A program made the position numbers and the translations under genes. Of a DNA stretch of 9,816 nt, positions 1-6,781 are shown in pieces (position 1 is the first letter of the stretch; every line of letters begins with the position of its first letter). The DNA lies in assembly GCF_004769665.1 (NCBI RefSeq), contig NZ_RQGG01000048.1, positions 1-9,816 on the forward strand, given 5' to 3'. The notes below the pieces were generated by a model, which saw only the letters and a list, made by a program, of their open reading frames with translations, made no database searches and was not told the origin of the DNA. This DNA is from Leptospira kemamanensis (lineage in GTDB: Bacteria; Spirochaetota; Leptospiria; Leptospirales; Leptospiraceae).

Positions 1-81
1 AACTCCGGAGAGTATTTTGATCGTCTGCTCACTTGGCACCTCTTGCTTTTTCTGCGAAAAAAAGGTGTCCGTTTTATGTAA
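1..81 (+). CDS. C-terminal end of an unidentified protein (partial)
   Basis: Frame 1 is open from the first base to a TAA at 79-81, giving 26 residues. They include a hydrophobic stretch (residues about 9-18, rich in Leu and Trp) and a basic tail with Arg-Lys-Lys and Val-Arg-Phe-Met at the end. This composition suits the end of a real protein that begins left of the window. The family cannot be recognised from so little. The next gene on this strand is about 2.7 kb away, so this would be the last gene of its transcript. Confidence 0.45.
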   Translation, partial: NSGEYFDRLLTWHLLLFLRKKGVRFM

Positions 82-308
82 TCAGGCTACAGTACCATGT
101 TCCAATTAAAAACTCGGTATTGATAATCACTTTCGTTTGCGAAAATATGAGCCAAGGGAATACAATTAAAATAAAAACAATTCGACTTAAAATTCTTTCC
201 ATTGCATTACCTGATAGTTGGGTATTGGGCAGTGATCAAAGTATTTTTGGTTTAAACTTTTTGCTTGCACTAGAAATCTTTGATTCCCGTTTGCAATAAG
301 CGTTTCAT

Positions 309-821
309 TTAACGAATATCATGTTCGCTATCATTATTTTGGCGAGATTCAATACATCTTTTATAATATTTGGAATCTAATTCTTCCATTTTTTGTCTTG
401 AGAAATCTTTGTGATTGTCAATGCCTGTAAAGAATGTTACAACTGAAGTTTTACCATTTCCACCATAAAATGATTTTATGACAAAATATTGACCTTTCTT
501 TGGCGGGAAATATTCAAACCCCAGAACAGTGCTATCAAAAGCATAAACCAATTCGTTTCCTTTCTTTAAATAATAATGTATAGAATACCTACGCGTAATT
601 TTATTTTTAAAGTAATTTGGTCCAGGTGATAGGTCTGAAATAAAAATTTTATCCTCCTCTGACTTCAATTCTTTTCCATTTTCACAGCCAAAATAAAGTA
701 AAAAATATCCTGTTTGATTCTTTTCCAAGATTATTTCTAAAACTGTACCTTCATTTTTACATGATATTTGTAATACTAGTGCTAGTATTGCATTAATAAA
801 ATTGCATCTATTAAATCTCAT
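309..821 (-). CDS. Unidentified protein with an N-terminal export or lipoprotein-like signal
   Basis: This is a 170-residue protein that I do not recognise. Residues 1-20 have a basic start (Arg2, Arg5) and a hydrophobic core, followed by Leu-Gln-Ile-Ser-Cys with Cys21. This could be a relaxed spirochaetal lipobox, although Gln at -3 is unfavourable, so ordinary export or a non-secreted protein remains possible. The rest is hydrophilic, rich in Lys, Tyr and Phe, with a Gly-Gly-Asn-Gly patch near residue 121 and a charged C-terminus. Its ATG lies inside the end of the upstream ORF (11-nt overlap), which suggests translational coupling. An exported partner behind a short basic protein would fit an effector/immunity arrangement, but that is only inference. 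The DNA is more AT-rich than the central genes. Confidence 0.6.
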   Translation of the reverse strand: MRFNRCNFINAILALVLQISCKNEGTVLEIILEKNQTGYFLLYFGCENGKELKSEEDKIFISDLSPGPNYFKNKITRRYSIHYYLKKGNELVYAFDSTVLGFEYFPPKKGQYFVIKSFYGGNGKTSVVTFFTGIDNHKDFSRQKMEELDSKYYKRCIESRQNNDSEHDIR

Positions 822-1083
822 CGACTATATGTGCTTTAACCCAAGGTTGTGGATTTTTTGTTTCATGTTTCCGATTCCATTCCGACAACTTATAAGTTTT
901 ACGCTCAAAATGATCAGTCACCGTAGTAAAATTCCCTTGTTTGTCTTTGTGAATCGTAATGTTACTCTTTGTCATTTCTCTATCATTCGCCCTTGGCAGT
1001 CCAGAAATTCTTGCAATCGAATCTGTTTTTCTATGTAACATTAACGAAATATCACAAGGAACTAGTCTTTGGCATCTACCCAA
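811..1083 (-). CDS. Small basic protein of unknown family, possibly the tail of a broken larger gene
   Basis: This ORF has 90 residues from a TTG at 1083, or 76 from an ATG at 1041; neither has a convincing ribosome binding site. The product is basic and hydrophilic. It has an Arg-Ile-Ser-Gly-Leu-Pro-Arg segment, an Ile-Thr-Ile-His-Lys-Asp-Lys-Gln-Gly-Asn beta-type strand, and a Trp- and His-containing C-terminus ending Val-Asp-Glu-Ile. It looks like an independent C-terminal domain. Just upstream, another minus-strand frame (about 1070-1127) reads a plausible 19-residue peptide starting Met-Ile-Ala-Arg-Gly-Thr-Tyr, ending at a stop next to this ORF. An old frameshift joining the two is therefore possible. 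The stop overlaps the start of the following gene. No family is recognised. Confidence 0.4.
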   Translation of the reverse strand: MGRCQRLVPCDISLMLHRKTDSIARISGLPRANDREMTKSNITIHKDKQGNFTTVTDHFERKTYKLSEWNRKHETKNPQPWVKAHIVDEI

Positions 1084-1226
1084 CTATTCCCTTGGATCCC
1101 ATAAGTGCCTCTCGCAATCATCGAGAAAACAGAATATACGTGAAAATATGAACTTATTCTAAGTAAATTTTTTAGATTTCAGGAAATGAGTTCACAAAAC
1201 TACGGATATGTGGTAGAAGGAGCCAT

Positions 1227-1253
1227 TGGGTGGCGGGTGGAATACCCCACCCA
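1227..1253. repeat. GC-rich hairpin in the spacer after the ZIP gene
   Basis: A perfect 7-bp inverted repeat, TGGGTGG (1227-1233) with CCACCCA (1247-1253), encloses a 13-nt loop. The loop contains a second GGGTGG copy that could pair with the same right arm. It lies 45 bp beyond the minus-strand stop of the ZIP gene, in a locally GC-rich block (1226-1297) that contrasts with AT-rich DNA to its left. There is no T-run on either strand, so it is not a classical intrinsic terminator. It may be an mRNA 3' end structure or part of a dispersed intergenic repeat. The rest of the 1084-1297 spacer holds nothing I can identify. Confidence 0.4.
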
Positions 1254-1297
1254 GTCCAAATAGGGCGGGGATCTCTACGTACCAATCCTCTCCCCCT

Positions 1298-2110
1298 TCA
1301 ACCTAACCCCACATCCAAAGCCATCATCAGCACAAATCCAAACATCGCACCCAATGTTGACATTTCGGTTTCTTTCCCCGTATGCGATTCTGGAATTAAT
1401 TCTTCTACGACCACAAAGATCATCGCACCAGCCGCAAAGGAGAGTGCAAACGGAAGGATACTTGCTACATAAAACACAAGAGCTGCACCGAGAAGACCAC
1501 CAATGGGTTCCACAAATCCAGAAAGTTGGCCATACCAAAAACTTTTTTTGGCACTAAAACCTTCTCGAAGCAGTGGAATCGAAACGGCAGCTCCTTCAGG
1601 GATATTTTGGATCCCAATGCCAAAGGCAACCACCACTGCGGCCATTAGAGCCTCGTATGTGAATCCATCACCTAAGGCACCAAAGGCGACACCTACCGCA
1701 AGTCCTTCTGGAATATTATGCAAAGTGATGGCAAGGATGAGTAACAAACTCCTTTGGAAAGAAGACTTCCCTCCTTCCAATCTGTTTTCTTCCAAACCCA
1801 CATGTAAATGAGGAAGTAGTTTATGCAGAAAGTACAAACTGAGTCCACCTGATAAAAACCCAAGGCTCACATGAAACCAAGCAGGTTGGCCTGCATGTTC
1901 CGAAAGTTCAATCGAAGGGAGTAATAATGACCAAAAACTGGCAGCAATCATAATGCCAGAGGCAAATCCAAGCATGGCATTAAATACAGGTCTTGGCACG
2001 GTTCGAAAGAAAAACACAAAACCGGCTCCAAACGCAGTGCAAAACCAAGTAAACCCAGTGGCAAAAAGAGCCAAAACCACTGGATGAAGAGAGAGTAGAA
2101 AATTTAACAT
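1298..2110 (-). CDS. ZIP-family divalent metal transporter, GufA/ZupT type
   Basis: This 270-residue polytopic inner-membrane protein probably imports Zn2+ or other divalent metals. About eight hydrophobic segments are visible. The metal-binding signatures are His-Asn-Ile-Pro-Glu-Gly at 131-136, Gln-Asn-Ile-Pro-Glu-Gly at 168-173 and Glu-Glu-Leu-Ile-Pro-Glu at 236-241, with Glu201-Pro202 in the intervening helix. The cytoplasmic loop at about 99-118 has His101, His103 and acidic residues, as usual for the variable His-containing loop. Gln instead of His in the second motif is typical of the GufA branch, as I recall it. The length is normal. The ATG follows directly on the stop of the DUF6935-like gene and has no separate ribosome binding site, so it is probably translated by coupling from that gene. 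Confidence 0.9.
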   Translation of the reverse strand: MLNFLLSLHPVVLALFATGFTWFCTAFGAGFVFFFRTVPRPVFNAMLGFASGIMIAASFWSLLLPSIELSEHAGQPAWFHVSLGFLSGGLSLYFLHKLLPHLHVGLEENRLEGGKSSFQRSLLLILAITLHNIPEGLAVGVAFGALGDGFTYEALMAAVVVAFGIGIQNIPEGAAVSIPLLREGFSAKKSFWYGQLSGFVEPIGGLLGAALVFYVASILPFALSFAAGAMIFVVVEELIPESHTGKETEMSTLGAMFGFVLMMALDVGLG

Positions 2111-2695
2111 CTATTTTGCGGGCATCATCCCTACAAAAAGAGAACTCATTTCTTTGACACGCCAAAGTCCATCGGCATCTTTTTCTACGCTCACTGGCCG
2201 AAAACTAGAAGCACCTTTTGTGGCAACAAAGAGTTTGATTTTTCCAGTCGTTTCATCCCCTGAGTAAGGATTGGTAAATGTTTCTACAGTGAGAGGTAAA
2301 CTCGGCGAATATCCGTTAGCTGGTTCTGCCCCTTTCCAATACCCATTTGGCAACATCTTGTATTTGTCAAGTTGCCCCATTAAGTAAGAATCACTTCCTC
2401 CTAAATCCACACCATCAACGGCTGTTGGTTTATTTGACTTTTGTCTATTTTTAGAAAGGACAGAAAGAGTCACTGCCTTACGACCTAACTCAGGGTTTTT
2501 GCCATACATCGACATCGCAAGTACAAGCATGGCCGCGGCTCCTTCGGGTGTCGTAGCAGTTGTAACCTGAATGGCTTTGAATTCTTCTATTGTACTTGGC
2601 TCAGTTGCAAAACTCACGGGTGTGCGTTCTGTCAGATTCTGCGCCACAAGGGAAAAGGTGAATCCCACGAGGAGGAGGCTTACAATTCGTTTCAT
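2111..2695 (-). CDS. Exported protein resembling the DUF6935 family
   Basis: This is a 194-residue protein starting at the ATG at 2695, chosen because AGGA sits 8 nt upstream and the next residues form a signal peptide (Met-Lys-Arg, then a hydrophobic core ending near Val-Ala-Gln at 16-18). A longer frame back to 2731 exists but would bury the signal peptide. The mature part has a Thr-Pro-Glu-Gly-Ala-Ala-Ala-Met helix, a Leu-Gly-Gly-Ser-Asp-Ser-Tyr-Leu turn, and a Tyr-Trp-Lys-Gly-Ala region. It ends with a typical C-terminal beta pattern (Val-Ala-Thr-Lys-Gly-Ala ... Trp-Arg-Val-Lys-Glu). I assign DUF6935 from memory of that pattern; the function is unknown. It abuts the ZIP transporter gene with zero spacing, so the two are probably co-transcribed. 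Periplasmic or outer-membrane-facing location is inferred. Confidence 0.7.
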   Translation of the reverse strand: MKRIVSLLLVGFTFSLVAQNLTERTPVSFATEPSTIEEFKAIQVTTATTPEGAAAMLVLAMSMYGKNPELGRKAVTLSVLSKNRQKSNKPTAVDGVDLGGSDSYLMGQLDKYKMLPNGYWKGAEPANGYSPSLPLTVETFTNPYSGDETTGKIKLFVATKGASSFRPVSVEKDADGLWRVKEMSSLFVGMMPAK

Positions 2696-2785
2696 GGGCG
2701 AAAATCCTAATGCAAATCGTGTCCCTTGCAATCTTTTTTCTAAATTTTTTCTTTACCAATGGCCACTAGACGATATGGTTTTTGT

Positions 2786-3178
2786 ATGAAAAAAATTTTT
2801 TTCTTTTTGTTTTTGCTATTCCCACTCGTCATCGCCTCACAAACATTAAAGGATGCAAAAGAATTCCAAGCCCTTTCTAAAAAAATGTGTGCTAAATCTT
2901 CTGAATGTATGAAAGAGAAATTAAAAGACCTACCTCCTGAACAACGAAAGATGGTCGAATCTCAATTTGTGAATGGAAACGTCTGTGAGTCTCGTTACAA
3001 AAACTATATTGTGGAAGGCCAAAAACCAACAAACGACAAACCCACGAAAAAATTGACAAAACAAGACATCGAAGACATGAAACGTTGTGCCAAAGAAATG
3101 GCCTCTTTTTCTTGTTCTGATTTGGAAGAAGGAAAAGTTCCAGAGTCTTGTGAAAAATTCCAATCTCCAGAGGAGTAA
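2786..3178 (+). CDS. Small secreted cysteine-containing protein
   Basis: The 130-residue protein starts at the ATG at 2786. A 139-residue version from 2759 would place nine residues before the obvious signal peptide and is less likely. Residues 1-18 are Met-Lys-Lys followed by a Phe/Leu-rich core ending Val-Ile-Ala-Ser, which suggests signal peptidase I cleavage. The mature protein is Lys/Glu-rich, predicted mostly helical, and has six cysteines spread over its length. Three disulfides in the periplasm are possible. I do not recognise the family. There is no clear Shine-Dalgarno. The gene is divergent from the DUF6935-like gene, with about 90 bp between starts, and convergent with the EpmA gene. 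Confidence 0.75.
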   Translation: MKKIFFFLFLLFPLVIASQTLKDAKEFQALSKKMCAKSSECMKEKLKDLPPEQRKMVESQFVNGNVCESRYKNYIVEGQKPTNDKPTKKLTKQDIEDMKRCAKEMASFSCSDLEEGKVPESCEKFQSPEE

Positions 3179-3344
3179 AGAAACAAATCTCTATTCTAAA
3201 TCTTCCAAATGGAGGGAGGAAGTTGTCCTTGGATTGCCATTCCGATGACAACTTTCGGATTTCCACTTCCATCGATCCTTTTCCAACATCTTAAAAAGTT
3301 CGTGGAGAAAAAAGTCACAAGGCTCACAATCGAAAGAGTGTTTG

Positions 3345-4316
3345 CTACAATTCCATCCAATACGGACTCACTTCCCCAATTGATTGTTTTCCCATAAGCT
3401 TCATTAAGAGTCGGTCCATTCCAATCGAGATTCCCGAACAATCGGGAAACCGATTCCCGAGAACCTGTAAAAAATCTTCATCCATAGGGAACACTTCCTT
3501 ATTCAGTTTGGCACGTAATGATTGTTCGTCGGCAAATCGTTTTCGTTGTTCTATAGGATCATTCAATTCATAAAAGGCGTTGGCAAGTTCCAATCCATCC
3601 CAATAGATTTCAAACCGTTTGGCAACGCCATTTTCAATCCGAGCAAGGGCCGCACATTCCGGAGGATAATCATACAAAAAAACAATCCCTTCTCCGAGTT
3701 TAGGTTCAATACAATTTAAGAACACTAAGAAGAACAAATCTTCATATTGCCAAGTTTGTAATTCCTCAAAGGAAGCAGAAGTTAACTTTTGTTTGATGAT
3801 GGTTGGGATCAAATTCTCTCTTTCAAATCCATGCCCTAAATGGATGAGAAACACTGACTGAACTGTGAAATGACGGATGAAACCTGGTTTGGAAAGTTGG
3901 TTGTGAAGTTTCGGTTCCCCTACAGTAAAAATCAATTCGCGTAAAAATTTTTCTATAAAATGCCGTAACACTTCCTCATCCATCTCCACTGCATAGAGTT
4001 CTAACATCAGAAACTCTTTGGTGTGATAAAAACTTCCCATCTCTCCTGACCTGTAGGTATGAGCCAACTCAAAGATACGAGATAGACCCTTTGCCATCAT
4101 TTGTTTTAAGCTGTATTCGGGAGATGTGATGAGGTATCCCTTTTCTCTCCCCGAAGGAGACTTCACTTCAAAGGGATCGAGGTAGGGTTCCATACCCACA
4201 ATGGGTTTGAGAGTCGGTGTATCCACTTCCAAAAATTCATTTCTTGAGAGAATCTCTCTTACGGTTTGTAAAAATCGCGAACGAAAAATGAGTGTCTCTT
4301 TTGGTAGAACCTGCAA
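3345..4316 (-). CDS. epmA: EpmA-type EF-P lysine ligase / lysyl-tRNA synthetase paralogue
   Basis: This 323-residue protein matches the length of E. coli EpmA (PoxA/GenX), which activates beta-lysine and attaches it to a lysine of elongation factor P. It is a class II catalytic core without the tRNA anticodon-binding domain. Motif 2 is the Tyr-Arg-Ser-Gly-Glu ... Thr-Lys-Glu-Phe stretch at 88-102 followed by Met-Leu-Glu-Leu-Tyr. The Gly-Leu-Glu-Leu-Ala-Asn-Ala-Phe-Tyr-Glu-Leu block is at 241-251, and motif 3 is Gly-Ile-Ser-Ile-Gly-Met-Asp-Arg at 295-302. The start is TTG at 4316, supported by GGAGG at 4323-4327 with 6-nt spacing. No efp or epmB lies in the window, so the substrate is inferred from the family. 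A true LysRS would be about 500 residues. Confidence 0.88.
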   Translation of the reverse strand: MQVLPKETLIFRSRFLQTVREILSRNEFLEVDTPTLKPIVGMEPYLDPFEVKSPSGREKGYLITSPEYSLKQMMAKGLSRIFELAHTYRSGEMGSFYHTKEFLMLELYAVEMDEEVLRHFIEKFLRELIFTVGEPKLHNQLSKPGFIRHFTVQSVFLIHLGHGFERENLIPTIIKQKLTSASFEELQTWQYEDLFFLVFLNCIEPKLGEGIVFLYDYPPECAALARIENGVAKRFEIYWDGLELANAFYELNDPIEQRKRFADEQSLRAKLNKEVFPMDEDFLQVLGNRFPDCSGISIGMDRLLMKLMGKQSIGEVSPYWMEL

Positions 4317-4322
4317 ACCTAA

Positions 4323-4327
4323 CCTCC
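4323..4327 (-). promoter_or_regulatory. Strong ribosome binding site that fixes the TTG start of epmA
   Basis: On the minus strand GGAGG stands 6 nt before the TTG start codon. It is one of the best Shine-Dalgarno sequences in the window and justifies choosing TTG. It lies next to the ATG of the divergent STAS-like gene at 4329, so the two initiation regions practically touch. Confidence 0.75.
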
Positions 4328-4328
4328 G

Positions 4329-4688
4329 ATGGCAAAAAAAACAAAATACTTAAATGTAAGGGAAATTCAAAACGCCTATGAAATTGTCATCTTATCCAAA
4401 CAAGTGCATGCAGAGATGGAAGAAGAACTGGACTCCGTGATGCATATGTTATTTTTCCAAACTAGATCTCATATCCAATTGGATCTATCGAATTTACCAT
4501 ACCTTCCCATCACCCTTCTCACCAAACTGTTGAATATGGCAAGAGACTTACGTTTAAAAAAACGAGTCATGGTTTTGAATGGGCTTAACCGATCCAGTTA
4601 CCACTACCTCAAACGATTTGGACTAGTCAGACTTGTGTTCCCGAGCGAAGCGATTCTTAGAGAGTCTCATCGAGATCCCAGGGGATAA
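4329..4688 (+). CDS. STAS-like domain protein
   Basis: The 119-residue protein follows the alternating pattern of the STAS/anti-sigma-antagonist fold. A first strand is at about 17-23 (Tyr-Glu-Ile-Val-Ile-Leu), and a helix at about 27-44 is followed by the His-Ile-Gln-Leu-Asp-Leu-Ser-Asn-Leu strand at 48-56. Then come a Leu-rich helix (about 61-74), a Lys-Arg-Val-Met-Val-Leu strand and a final helix. The usual Asp-Ser-Ser-Gly phosphorylation loop is replaced by Leu-Pro-Ile-Thr-Leu-Leu, so classical Ser phosphorylation is doubtful. No Shine-Dalgarno precedes the ATG, which lies 12 bp from the divergent epmA start, so its promoter must sit within epmA. Its last 32 bp overlap the convergent DUF4279-like gene. 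The fold assignment is by pattern only. Confidence 0.6.
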   Translation: MAKKTKYLNVREIQNAYEIVILSKQVHAEMEEELDSVMHMLFFQTRSHIQLDLSNLPYLPITLLTKLLNMARDLRLKKRVMVLNGLNRSSYHYLKRFGLVRLVFPSEAILRESHRDPRG

Positions 4689-5073
4689 TTTCCAGCTGCA
4701 CGCCCATTTCACCTAACAAAAGCATCGTTCGTTTGTCGAGAGTGACCCCTTTTGTGTACTCAGAAGCAAACTCCACCGACAAATAGATCGCCGATTCATA
4801 GTTTTCCGTGAATTCTTTCAGTTCTTTTCGCACAGGACCTAGGGTCTTTAAGATGTCCCAGATATGATCTTGGGCTGGGGATTCAGGTCCCAATTTGGAA
4901 TTGAGCTGCCAATGACTTGGAATTGTCATATTTTCGATGTCTTTTACATCTCCACCGTGGTAATAGTCAGGTGTGAGACCCAATTTTTCCGTCACTTCCA
5001 AGGGACGAAGCCTGGTTCCCGAAATGGCAAACATTGCCCACGATTTTAGTTCTCTTTGTGTTCCCGATTCCAT
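4657..5073 (-). CDS. DUF4279-domain protein
   Basis: This 138-residue protein matches what I recall of DUF4279. An early Phe-Ala-Ile-Ser-Gly strand (15-19) leads into a Leu-Arg-Pro-Leu-Glu-Val-Thr helix and a Leu-Gly-Leu-Thr-Pro-Asp turn. A His-Trp-Gln-Leu strand follows near 54-57, then a helix, and a final Gly-Val-Gln-Leu-Glu-Ile-Ile strand ending near an acidic tail. The function is unknown; it is probably cytoplasmic. There is no good ribosome binding site, only an A-rich leader. The start is 58 bp from the divergent response-regulator start. The 3' end overlaps the STAS-like gene by 32 bp. Confidence 0.75.
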   Translation of the reverse strand: MESGTQRELKSWAMFAISGTRLRPLEVTEKLGLTPDYYHGGDVKDIENMTIPSHWQLNSKLGPESPAQDHIWDILKTLGPVRKELKEFTENYESAIYLSVEFASEYTKGVTLDKRTMLLLGEMGVQLEIIPWDLDETL

Positions 5074-5131
5074 TTTTTACTTTTTTTTTCTACTACAAGA
5101 ACCAAATTGAGAAAGAACTCAAGGGAAAAAC

Positions 5132-5857
5132 ATGAAAAATATTTTGGTAATTGAGGACGATCCGGACATCGGGAACCTAATCCGGAAATCTCTCGATTCT
5201 GCTCACTACACCACCTCCGTTTTTGAAAATGGCGAAGATGGATTGAAATTTTATAAATCCAATCATCCTGATTTGGTGATTCTTGACCTTTCACTTCCAG
5301 ACATTGATGGTATGGAAATTTGCCGAAGCATTCGGAAATCAGACGAAAGTACTCCAATTTTTATCCTTTCTGCAAGAACGGAAGAAATTGATCGGATCAT
5401 GGGACTCGAGTTAGGTGCTGATGATTACATCACAAAACCATTTTCGGTTCGGGAACTCAAGACTCGTGTGGATGTTTTCTTTCGCCGTTGGGATAAAAAA
5501 ATTGGGATCAAACCAAATGTGGGACAAGCGGGTGAGATCATTCGTGGCGCCTTAAAAATTGATTCCATTCGTCGTCGTGTTACCTTAAACGAAAACATCA
5601 TCAACATCTCTCGTAAAGAATTCGACATTTTACAACTCTTAGCTGGTTCTCCAGGAAAAGTTTTTTCTCGTGAAATGATTTTGGAATCAGTTTGGGGAGT
5701 GGAATGGGATGGATTTGAAAGGATGATTGATAGCCATATCAAACGCATTCGTTCCAAACTGGAAAAAAATTCTGCGCAACCAGAATGGATTGAAACCATT
5801 TGGGGAATTGGATATCGTTTCACTGACAATTTTGAAAACATAGTTGTGCCAGACTAA
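5132..5857 (+). CDS. OmpR/PhoB-family response regulator
   Basis: This 241-residue transcription factor has a receiver domain at about 1-120: acidic pocket Glu8-Asp9-Asp10, phospho-acceptor Asp52 in Leu-Asp-Leu-Ser-Leu-Pro-Asp, Ser80, and Lys102 in Thr-Lys-Pro-Phe. The winged-helix DNA-binding domain at about 138-232 shows [17 protein letters not shown], a recognition-helix segment with Ile-Asp-Ser-His-Ile-Lys-Arg-Ile-Arg, and Ile-Trp-Gly-Ile-Gly-Tyr-Arg-Phe. All the key residues are present. AAGGGA lies 6 nt before the ATG. No histidine kinase is in the window, so it is an orphan here. Eight bp separate it from the small membrane-protein genes, which suggests it is co-transcribed with, and may control, them. 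Confidence 0.92.
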   Translation: MKNILVIEDDPDIGNLIRKSLDSAHYTTSVFENGEDGLKFYKSNHPDLVILDLSLPDIDGMEICRSIRKSDESTPIFILSARTEEIDRIMGLELGADDYITKPFSVRELKTRVDVFFRRWDKKIGIKPNVGQAGEIIRGALKIDSIRRRVTLNENIINISRKEFDILQLLAGSPGKVFSREMILESVWGVEWDGFERMIDSHIKRIRSKLEKNSAQPEWIETIWGIGYRFTDNFENIVVPD

Positions 5858-5865
5858 CATACGTT

Positions 5866-6150
5866 ATGGAAGAAGTGAAAAAAGAAAAGTCCCTCATCGA
5901 CGAAATTAAGTTGTATGAGAAAAAAGCCAAGGAAATTGAACAAAGAGCCAAGGAGAAGTATATGGAACAAGTAAGCGACATCAAACAAAAGTTAGGAAAA
6001 GCAAGCGAAGAAGCGTCAATTCGCGCAAGAGAAGTGATCGACAATGTGGGAACTTATGTAAAAGAAAATCCACAAAAAGCAGCTGTGATTGGATTTGGTG
6101 TAGGACTTGGTCTTGGACTTGCCCTTGGTTGGTTTTTTAAGAAGAAATAA
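5866..6150 (+). CDS. YqjD/ElaB-like (DUF883-type) tail-anchored membrane protein
   Basis: This 94-residue protein has a long charged coiled-coil at about 1-60 (Lys/Glu-rich heptad-like). It then has Tyr-Val-Lys-Glu-Asn-Pro-Gln at 64-70 and one C-terminal transmembrane helix with a glycine zipper at about 72-90, ending in Lys-Lys-Lys. The 'Glu-Asn-Pro before a Gly-rich membrane anchor' layout is characteristic of the E. coli YqjD/ElaB/YgaM group, inner-membrane anchored proteins linked to stationary-phase stress and ribosome association. It starts 8 bp after the response-regulator stop and its stop codon touches the next start. No clear ribosome binding site is seen. A YtxH-type general stress protein is the alternative. 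Confidence 0.72.
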   Translation: MEEVKKEKSLIDEIKLYEKKAKEIEQRAKEKYMEQVSDIKQKLGKASEEASIRAREVIDNVGTYVKENPQKAAVIGFGVGLGLGLALGWFFKKK

Positions 6151-6483
6151 TTGGACGAAAAACACTCTAAACAACGCAAAAAAGGTGGTTTAAAAGCCAC
6201 CTTCGAAGACTTCATCGCCAAACTTGTTTCCTATGTTGAGGTGATGTTTCTTTATCTGCAAAAAAACTTACAGTTTTATATCCAAAACATTGTTAAAAAA
6301 TCAGTTTGGGTTTTCACGGCCCTCACCCTGATCCTGCTTGGACTAACGTACGTTTCGTACGGAATCTTTTTAAGCCTTCAGAAATTTTTGACAAATGGTG
6401 ATCCTATCCTATCCAGTTTTGGAACTGGTTTTGGATTTATCTTTTTAGCTTTTGTTTTTTTATCCTTTGTCTTACGTAAATAA
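6151..6483 (+). CDS. YqjE-like (holin superfamily III/DUF1469-type) two-helix membrane protein
   Basis: The 110-residue protein starts with TTG directly after the preceding TAA, with a weak AAGAAG upstream. It has a basic, hydrophilic N-terminus (1-20) and an amphipathic region (21-48). Transmembrane segments lie at about 51-75 and 88-108, ending in Arg-Lys. Length, two-helix hairpin and gene order suggest YqjE of the yqjDEK locus or the 'phage holin family' DUF1469. A role in membrane shape or stress is inferred, not shown. Translation is probably coupled to the upstream gene. A perfect CGTACG-TTT-CGTACG palindrome lies in the coding sequence at 6347-6361; I regard it as chance. Confidence 0.65.
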   Translation: MDEKHSKQRKKGGLKATFEDFIAKLVSYVEVMFLYLQKNLQFYIQNIVKKSVWVFTALTLILLGLTYVSYGIFLSLQKFLTNGDPILSSFGTGFGFIFLAFVFLSFVLRK

Positions 6484-6488
6484 TCTGT

Positions 6489-6734
6489 ATGGCTTTTAAT
6501 CCTTTCCAAGACCACAACCGTTATCTCGATAAAGATCCAAAAGACATGACCTTGTCCGAATTACGGATGTTACTAAAGATCAAACGAATGGATTTACAAC
6601 TTGGATGGAATGAATTGGAAGGCAAAATCAAATTCTGGCAACGAGTGGGTCGTTCCCTTCGTGAATCTGGTTTAATCGACAAAGCAAAAGAAGGTTTGCA
6701 AAGTTATTTGCAAAAGGATCAACCAAAAGAATAA
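6489..6734 (+). CDS. Small hydrophilic protein at the YqjK position
   Basis: This 81-residue protein has no membrane segment. A predicted helix at about 23-60 contains Leu-Ser-Glu-Leu-Arg-Met-Leu-Leu-Lys and Met-Asp-Leu-Gln-Leu-Gly-Trp-Asn-Glu-Leu-Glu, with a basic, Gln-rich tail. It begins 5 bp after the YqjE-like gene, which is the place yqjK holds in E. coli. Sequence similarity to YqjK is too weak to claim by eye, so the link is positional. It probably works with the two upstream proteins at the inner membrane. The ATG has no strong Shine-Dalgarno, consistent with coupling. Confidence 0.65.
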   Translation: MAFNPFQDHNRYLDKDPKDMTLSELRMLLKIKRMDLQLGWNELEGKIKFWQRVGRSLRESGLIDKAKEGLQSYLQKDQPKE

Positions 6735-6781
6735 GGATTTTCCCTTCCGAAGCCGATCCTAGTAACAACAGTAGGACAACT

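Noticed and set aside
33..299. 88-codon plus-strand frame starting at TTG
   Set aside because: It overlaps the better-supported gene end at 1-81, has no ribosome binding site, and its product shows no domain pattern. The 82-308 spacer otherwise holds nothing I can support.
187..317. Minus-strand open stretch of about 43 codons just after the 309-821 gene, with a protein-like composition
   Set aside because: It has no start codon in a sensible place and no recognisable family. It could be a gene remnant, but the evidence is too thin.
3196..3441. Overlapping frames on both strands in the convergent spacer after the small secreted gene and epmA
   Set aside because: Neither has a ribosome binding site or family pattern, and both run into epmA in the wrong frame. 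The 3179-3344 gap seems non-coding.
3429..3460. TTCCCGA/TCGGGAA inverted repeat and a duplicated GATTCCCGA
   Set aside because: It lies within the motif 3 coding region of epmA, where the codons for the Arg-Phe-Pro-Asp and Ser-Gly-Ile-Ser parts explain it.
6347..6361. Perfect CGTACG-TTT-CGTACG palindrome
   Set aside because: It is internal to the YqjE-like coding sequence, single copy and not near a gene boundary; probably chance.
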